This document shows positions 57,740 through 64,000 of a DNA stretch of 64,000 nucleotides, piece after piece. Location of the stretch: the NCBI GenBank assembly GCA_961205875.1, contig OY540822.1, positions 994,501 to 1,058,500 of the forward strand, written 5' to 3'. Every line of letters begins with the position of its first letter. Positions within the stretch are counted from its first letter, which is position 1. The translations under genes and the position numbers were made by a program. Source of the DNA: Sialis fuliginosa (taxonomy: Eukaryota; Arthropoda; Insecta; Megaloptera; Sialidae). Below the pieces are notes generated by a model. The model was given only the letters and a program-made list of their open reading frames with translations, made no database searches and was not told where the DNA came from.

Positions 57740-58256
57740 ATACATATGTATATAATCACTAGGCCATGGCGAGGAATCACCACTGCATCGTATTCCAATT
57801 CTTCGGTTGTTTTTAGAATTTTCAATATTTTCCAGAATCCATTTCCAAGCAATCTTATCTTTATCGTTCTTAACAGGGTCAAATATTAACGTTACATTAT
57901 TTTCACTAGCTATGTATGTTGAAAATAATTTTAAGATCTCGGGACGAGCATACAACAATGTAATTTTCAATCAACTACACAGTATTTTCAAAATCTTGTC
58001 GGATTCTTTCAGTTGTAAAGACTCATATAATAAAACAAAAATATCTCTAGAGGTGTTTCAATGAGATGCATATATTATAAAACTTCCATCTATTATTCCA
58101 GAGCGATCTGATAAAAATTCCTTCACAGTATTGAAATCATTCCAAGAAATACACATTTTCAAATCTTTATAGAATAACCGCACTTGATATTTTAAAATAG
58201 GTGATACGCTATATTCCGACAACAATGAACCAAGTGTCTGATCCATAATAACTACC
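57740..58256 (-). pseudogene. Decayed exon of unknown protein, broken by two TGA codons
   Basis: From an ATG at 58244-58246 the frame reads MDQTLGSLLSEYSVSPILKY, SWNDFNTVKEFLSDRSGIID and IYASH-stop. It then stays in the same frame with only one more stop: VLLYESLQLKESDKILKILC-stop, then LYARPEILKLFSTYIASENN and KNDKDKIAWKWILENIENSK. Both stops are TGA, as expected from CGA or TGG mutating. An acceptor-like 'aagttag' lies at 58263-58257, in phase with the donor at 60796 of the acidic exon upstream, so both may belong to one gene. Tc1/mariner-type palindromes sit directly on both sides. I do not recognise the protein. Confidence 0.45.
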
Positions 58257-58290
58257 TAACTTTATAATTATAAAATAAAATTTCATTATA

Positions 58291-60082
58291 CACTCATCCA
58301 AACAATTAAAGGAACAAGAATTTAAACATATTTTTTGGGTGTTTTTTGAAGTGCTGTATCTTTGTGAAAAATGGTCGTATCGAAATAAAACAAAAAGCAT
58401 TTTAAAGCGTCAAGTTTCTAGTTTTGAGATTTTTTTGCATAATTTTTTTTTGAGTTACGGTTATCGCGCAATCAAAAGAAATAGTGGGACACAAAAATTT
58501 TCAAATTTTTAAAATTTTTTTCAAGAGTCCTCGGGCTTGGGAAATTTTTTATCAGTTAAACCAATGCATTGGTCAGTTAACTTGTTTATTCAGCTTTAAT
58601 TTGCTTTTTTTTTTTGGTCTCTCTCAATTTTTTTTCGCCGAGATATCTGCCTTTAAATGAAAAATGATTCTTTTGTCTTCGATCATCAATATATCAGCAA
58701 CTAATGATTAAACAGTAAATTTAAGGGCAGTTTTAGAAACTTGAATAAATTTCCTACAAGACCCTTTCATGACTTTATTAGAAAAAACATTTTTTTTTAC
58801 CCTCACCATTAGTGTGAAAAAGTACAAAAAAATGACCTTTTATGTTCTTTTAGTAAATCTATCGCTACTTTACAAATATTAATGGGAAGATTAATGTTGC
58901 CAGGTGATTTTACAGCTTAATGTACCTCCAACAGCCCTGTAAATTTTTAAATTGATCCATCGAACCGTTTTTCCGGACCGATTGATCAAAGTTTTACAAA
59001 ACAATTAAAGGAACATGTGTATTGTGTAACAGACTGGAACATAACATTGTGTAATCATCATCAAAATGTAGAAAACGATTTTCGATTTTTGATTTTATTT
59101 ACAGTTTTGCATTAGTTACTTGTTAAATTTGAAATGGAGAAAAAAAATTCCAAAAAATTTAAAAAATATTTTTTTTTTTTATTTTGAATTTTTTTTTCAA
59201 AATTTTAAAAACATTTCAAGAAACAATACTGATTCATTTTTGACTCGATTCGGCTTTTGCGTACCATAATTTTACTCATCTTGAATTAATGGCATTAATT
59301 AATTCTTTCGCAGCGGGAACCGTACGAAATTGTAAAATAATTTTGTCTCGCATGCTGGAATCGAATTAATATGCAAGCAAAATTTGATCAGTCGGTCCGG
59401 AAAAACGGTTCGATGGATCAATTTAAAAATTTACAGGGCTGTTGGAGGTACATTAAGCTGTAAAATCACCTGGCAATATTAATCTTCCCATAAATATTTG
59501 TAAAGTAGCGATAGATTTACTAAAAGAACATAAAAGGTCATTTTTTTTGTACTTTTTCACACTAATGGTGAGGGTAAAAAAAAATTTTTTTTCTAATAAA
59601 GTCATGAGAGGGTCTTGTAGGAAATTTATTCAAGTTTTTAAAACTGCCCTTAAATTTACTGTTTAATCATTAGTTGCTGATATATTGATGATCGAAGACA
59701 AAAGAATCATTTTTCATTTAAAGGCAGATATCTCGGCGAAAAAAAATTGAGAGAGACCAAAAAAAAAAAGCAAATTAAAGCTGAATAAACAAGTTAACTG
59801 ACCAATGCATTGGTTTAACTGATAAAAAATTTCCCAAGCCCGAGGACTCTTGAAAAAAATTTTAAAAATTTGAAAATTTTTGTGTCCCACTATTTCTTTT
59901 GATTGCGCGATAACCGTAACTCAAAAAAAAATGATGCTAAAAAATCTCAAAACTAGAAACTTGACGCTTTAAAATGCTTTTTGTTTTATTTCGATACGAC
60001 TATTTTTCACAAAGATACAGCACTTCAAAAAACACCCAAAAAAATGTTTAAATTCTTGTTCCTTTAATTGTTTGGATGAGTG
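58291..60082. mobile_element. Tc1/mariner-type palindromic element 2
   Basis: This 1,792-bp element has ends CACTCATCCAAACAATTAAAG on both sides, flanked by TA (58289-58290 and 60083-60084). The arms of about 700 bp are near-perfect inverted copies (to about 58995 and from about 59385). The centre (59000-59380) includes an internal 'aacaattaaaggaacatg' resembling the end. No transposase. Confidence 0.93.
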
Positions 60083-60084
60083 TA

Positions 60085-60796
60085 GTTGAATTATATCAAC
60101 TTATATAAAAACCAATATATCGAGGATCTAAAATAAAATAAAAAAAGAAGCTTATAATAATAATAATTTATTAAAATTGAAAGACAAAACTCGATACTAC
60201 GTTCTAGATACGGTAATGTTACCATGTAGACGGAGATAAATTTAATTCCGAGTATGATTATATTATATGTACATAACACAAACTCAATAATATTTGAATT
60301 TAATTCGTACAACTTATAAAACCCAGTCAATATTTTATTATTATATAATTGGATATATCGTATACTTACTTTTGTATATCGAATATAATATCATATAATG
60401 GTGTTACGGAATACTAAAGTTTTTATATATATGTGTGTATGTGTGTTTGAATGTGTGGATATATATATGTGATTAAAACATGGATGAAGTGATTAATTAA
60501 TGATGATGTTGTAGAAAACTAAAATTTCAAACAGGTGTAGCGTATATGTTGTTATGTGTTGTGTATATGTGGATGAATCAGTCAAGTTTAAATATGTTTT
60601 GTGTAAACCCAAAACTATCAATTGTTGGGGTAAGTCTAACCATTTCAATTATAATTAGAAACAAGATACTAAATAAATTAAAAAAGAATTTATTTTTATT
60701 ATTATTTATTTATACTAAAATACATATTAATATTATTTATACATATGTATATACATAAAACAACTGTGGTGGTAGTGGTAATATCTATTGATTTAC
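60085..60796. other. AT-rich intron-like stretch
   Basis: No gene was seen. A 'tatatatgtgtgtatgtgtg' microsatellite lies at 60427-60447. If the acidic exon and the decayed exon are joined, this is intron. Confidence 0.4.
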
Positions 60797-61268
60797 CTTT
60801 ACCATACCGTCGTCGTCAAACTTCCAGTCACTACCACAATCGAAATCATCGTCAATTGTTAATGGTGAATAACTGGGGTTATCGAACCGCTTATTTGGTT
60901 CTACCACCACAGTTGCTTGGAAGGGGGTCGTCAACATAAGATCTTCGATGGTTACGGGGACGTCTTCTTCGACAACGTGCCCCAAGAACTCCGCCAATGT
61001 CACCAAATGCGGAGTCTGGCATGTCGATATCGAAGAAGAATTTTCCCCGTACACATCGAATAATGCATTAAAAATCGACTGCTGTGATGTCGTCATCATC
61101 TCCGAGGTCGACACTACTGCTTCGGCTTCAGTTGAAGCCACGGAATCCTCGGCCAATACTCGATGGCATCGGTTACACAAACCGACATCTTCCTCGGTTT
61201 GTGTACCGATGGTCACCGATACTATCTGGCAGTCGATATCACCACAATCCATTTTAATTCTGAAATAA
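60797..61268 (-). CDS. Acidic protein of unknown function, coding exon with start codon
   Basis: The exon follows an acceptor 'ttatttcag' (61269-61277) and has its start codon at 61250-61252, 16 bases inside. It ends in DDDGMVK at a donor AAG|gtaaat (60797|60796). The 152 residues are acidic and rich in Ser/Thr: VSVTIGTQTEEDVGLCNRCH, SQQSIFNALFDVYGENSS, HLVTLAEFLGHVVEEDVPVT, PLTIDDDFDCGSDWKFDDD. A single C-x2-C is seen, but no known domain. Base composition is close to 50% GC, far above everything around it, with codon use unlike the neighbouring relics; this favours a gene under selection or of different origin. The antisense open frame (60948-61268) is a shadow. Further exons should lie at lower coordinates, and 5' untranslated exons upstream. 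Confidence 0.65.
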
Positions 61269-61277
61269 TAAAAATTG

Positions 61278-62270
61278 TATATAGTTAAAAACTGTAGGTA
61301 CAGTCTCCTGCATTAATGGTCTTGCATTTGTATTCATTTTCGTTTATCACAAACTTAGTAGGCTCCTCCCATTTGATTATTATAATATTTAAATCATTTC
61401 TCCATGTATCAAATAAAGACAGATATTTTGAAATTCATTTGCTAGATAAAGAACTACTCTTCGTTTATAATAGGTACTCATATATATTTGTGCAATTAAA
61501 TTATTATGTAAATCTATTGAAAATTGTATACGTAAATTTTGTGGCAATAAATATTTGATATTCCGAATTTTAGTTTTGAAATATATTAAACTTGATAGAA
61601 AAAGATAACCGATGATGTTTGTCTTTAAATTTGGAATCTGTTGTAAGCGATTCTAGCCTTTAGGGTGCCAGACGAGTTCTACAGGCGACTGTACATCGAA
61701 ATTATTTATATTTGTAATTAATTTAGAAGATACAACATCGAAAACTATCTAAAACACAACAGATCTTTAACAAATTATTAAAAAATAATAATAATAATCC
61801 AATGTAATGAAATAAAAATAATAATAATAATAAAATTTTCTAATTAAAATTTAACATCACAATTTTAATAATAAAAATTATTATTATAAAATAAAATAAA
61901 ATATACTTACTTATTTATTGGAAACATTAATAATAACATAATAATATTAGTTTGAAGACCACGAGATGTTGATCGAAACGCCAAGTGAAATGAAGTACAG
62001 CACCGAATAATTCACTAATTATATTATTAATGACAATAAAAGGATCTGGTTTTAACACCATACATTTTTATGTGAACGTTTAGGGTTGGGATAAACACAA
62101 ATGTAACGGACATTTCTTATCTAAATAATAATAATAATAAGAACGAAGAAGTGATAGTGTCAGGCACGGATTTAATTAAATATAAATTAAATTAAAATAT
62201 TTTACTTACTTTATTTATCTGAAAATACAATCTCCGATGTCTTCAGTAATTCATTTTCACCGCTTTACAT
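61278..62270. other. Probable 5' region of the acidic gene
   Basis: No coding was seen. Reversed donor-like 'gtaagtat' sites at about 61908 and 62207 could end 5' untranslated exons. ATA/TAA microsatellites occur at 61785-61830 and 62126-62141. Confidence 0.3.
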
Positions 62271-62273
62271 CAT

Positions 62274-62513
62274 TTATATTGGTGATGCATTGTTGATTTC
62301 GATTAACTCCTCATCTAATAGACTAGAAAATCGTAATGGTAGAAAAATAAAAAAATCTTGAGTACTAACCAGTATCTTTTTCCCAAACCGGGTGGAGACT
62401 GATTTGATGTTTTCAATAAGATATTTTTCAAAAGGTACTAATTCAGAAAAAAATTTCAATTGTTTATTTTTTATCTCACCAGCTTTTAATATTATTATTA
62501 TTATATTAAGCAA
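62274..62513 (-). CDS. Short open frame, unknown protein fragment
   Basis: The 79-residue frame reads KNKQLKFFSELVPFEKYLIE, STRFGKKILVSTQDFFIFLP and RFSSLLDEELIEINNASPI. The pattern 'FLP-x-RFS...L..EE...IN' resembles a motif in uncharacterised arthropod proteins often found near mobile DNA, but I cannot name a family. An acceptor-like AG precedes KAGEIKN, so it may be an internal exon. Low confidence that it is a gene. Confidence 0.35.
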   Translation of the reverse strand: MLNIIIIILKAGEIKNKQLKFFSELVPFEKYLIENIKSVSTRFGKKILVSTQDFFIFLPLRFSSLLDEELIEINNASPI

Positions 62514-62984
62514 ATAAGTAAGTAAGTAACTTCTTGTTTTACGTTGACTGACAATATATTAAATTCCGATAGTTATTTATACTGAAAAATTGTAGAAATG
62601 TGGTGGGGGTAGATTATGTGTATATATTATGTTGATAGATTTACATATTTCACAGAAGAATATCGACTGTTATACATATCGGTGATAATTGTGAATAAAT
62701 AAAAGGTTGTTAGAGAAAATAAATGAGTATTTTTTAAATTTACAAGTACGTTCCATATAAAGTTATAGATGTGCTGGTCAGCAATTTCAAAGAAATCTTA
62801 ACCGTTAAAGATAATATACATATTGACTTGACTACCTGTGAAACAATCTGTTATTATCACATATTGAAGTGTTGGTCAGCGTCTTTCAGACCGTTAAAAA
62901 CAGGGTTGGTCTGATGTGTGATGAGTTAATATACTTACTATATTTTCATTATTTTAAACACATTTATCTGATATATCATATAAC

Positions 62985-63280
62985 CAGGGCAACTGCCCGG
63001 GGCGCCAGGTCAGGTTGGGCGGCGCACAATTGGGCATAAGTGACTTTTTTGGTTCAAATCAGTGTACAGGCTGTAATTTATTTTAATTTATTTTATTTTT
63101 AAATTTTTTGTCAATCTGTTCAACCCGATTAAGCAAAAAATATAGCTAAATATAAGCAATGTTAATTTTATTTATTATTTGATAGCTGCTAACTAATAAA
63201 ATCCTTTTTTCAGCAACCCAGAAAACATTGAATAAAGTATTAGCTGAGATATTAACTAATTTTAACCTACGTCGTGGTAT
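62985..63280 (+). repeat. hAT-like end and repeat shared with 47580-47970
   Basis: It starts with CAGGGCAACTGCCCGGGGCG, a GC-rich hAT-like terminus, and continues with the segment shared with 47580-47970. The other end was not found. The remaining sequence to 64000 shows no gene apart from a short frame end at about 63405-63486 (TEDETYNTDPDVIDENDFYN, then a stop). Confidence 0.55.
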
Positions 63281-64000
63281 AAAAAAATACTATTGATTTA
63301 ATTGGTTATAGATAATACAACGCTTCTTATTAGCGAAGAGAAAAAAAAGATTTATTTCAATTATTACCATATATAGATAGGATATATTATGATTTTTATT
63401 TAAATTTAAAAACAGAAGATGAAACATATAATACAGATCCAGATGTAATTGATGAAAATGACTTTTATAATAACTCGGAAAATTAAAAAATAATACACCT
63501 TCACCCAACCATTTTTTACGCGGGGAATAAAGAATTAAAACTTATTTGGCACAAAAATAGCACAATTTTAACGTTCTTAAAATACTTATGTTTTACGCGA
63601 TTTTTTATCATTTGGAATCAATCTACGTATATAAAACACATATACATTAGATTCACATAAAAACGCAGAATTTGTCGCATAAAAAATGGATGGGATGAAG
63701 TTTTGTAAAATGCACCTATTGTGTAAAATATATAAATATCACTTGTTTATGTGTATTCAAAAAATCACATGTGTACATAAAACTTGAAATAATATAATAT
63801 ACTAACGTTCAAAAAGTAATATATGTATTATGACTTTTTACCTGTCCAAAAGCAAATGTTCAAAAGGTCATATGTCATTAAATTTTCTAACAGGGCAAAT
63901 TTTTAAAATTTAAGTTTAATATAACTAAAGTTATATTATTAATGTTATTTAATCAACAATAAAAACTTAACAATATGAAATATATTTTTTATTATTATGT

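Noticed and set aside
60948..61268. 106-residue plus-strand frame over the acidic exon
   Set aside because: The minus frame is longer and has proper splice sites; the plus frame has no start context or domain.

Overview
The window looks like nuclear DNA from an animal, most likely an insect. It is very AT-rich and intron-bearing, with few genes and a very dense load of transposable elements (hAT, Tc1/mariner, TTAA-target and non-LTR families). Two C2H2 zinc-finger genes and a C-type lectin of the insect hemolymph type fit an insect. The order cannot be fixed from sequence alone. No bacterial-style operons, rRNA, CRISPR array or convincing tRNA was seen.

Genes. (1) 881-2095 (+) is the finger exon of a C2H2 zinc-finger gene; its array continues to about 3060 as broken fingers, one split by a hAT MITE with a perfect 8-bp target duplication. 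(2) About 3260-7460 (+), perhaps to 11791, are decayed exons of a nucleoporin Nup160-like gene. (3) About 25.66-27.04 kb (+) is an unrecognised, broken multi-exon gene. (4) 46545-47154 (+) are two exons of a C-type lectin. (5) 48027-48640 (+) is a dead hAT transposase of the DUF4371 type. (6) 49640-53242 (-) is a paralogous two-exon zinc-finger gene whose last fingers are cut off by a duplicated frameshift. (7) 60797-61268 (-) is an acidic, GC-rich exon of unknown function; it can be joined in phase to a decayed exon at 57740-58256 (-).

Repeats dominate. 12.2-20.8 kb is a stack of insertions: LINE-A (+) holds a hAT MITE, a second hAT-like element (itself holding a palindrome-rich element) and an antisense LINE-B; LINE-B holds a hAT element that holds another copy of itself. 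33.0-38.0 kb is a composite with TTAA at both ends; it contains inverted 'GGAACCCGCCC' repeats and a smaller palindrome whose centre encodes a cysteine-rich CXC-like peptide. 38.8-46.5 kb is a 7.7-kb inverted-repeat element whose core is a satellite of about 161 bp with higher-order structure and an orientation switch. Two Tc1/mariner-type palindromes with TA targets (54.69-57.73 and 58.29-60.08 kb) flank the decayed exon in item 7. Several insertions can be proved inside the window, because an uninterrupted copy of the target also lies here.

The genes show no common pathway. What joins the regions is repeated insertion of foldback-like elements into introns and dying genes.
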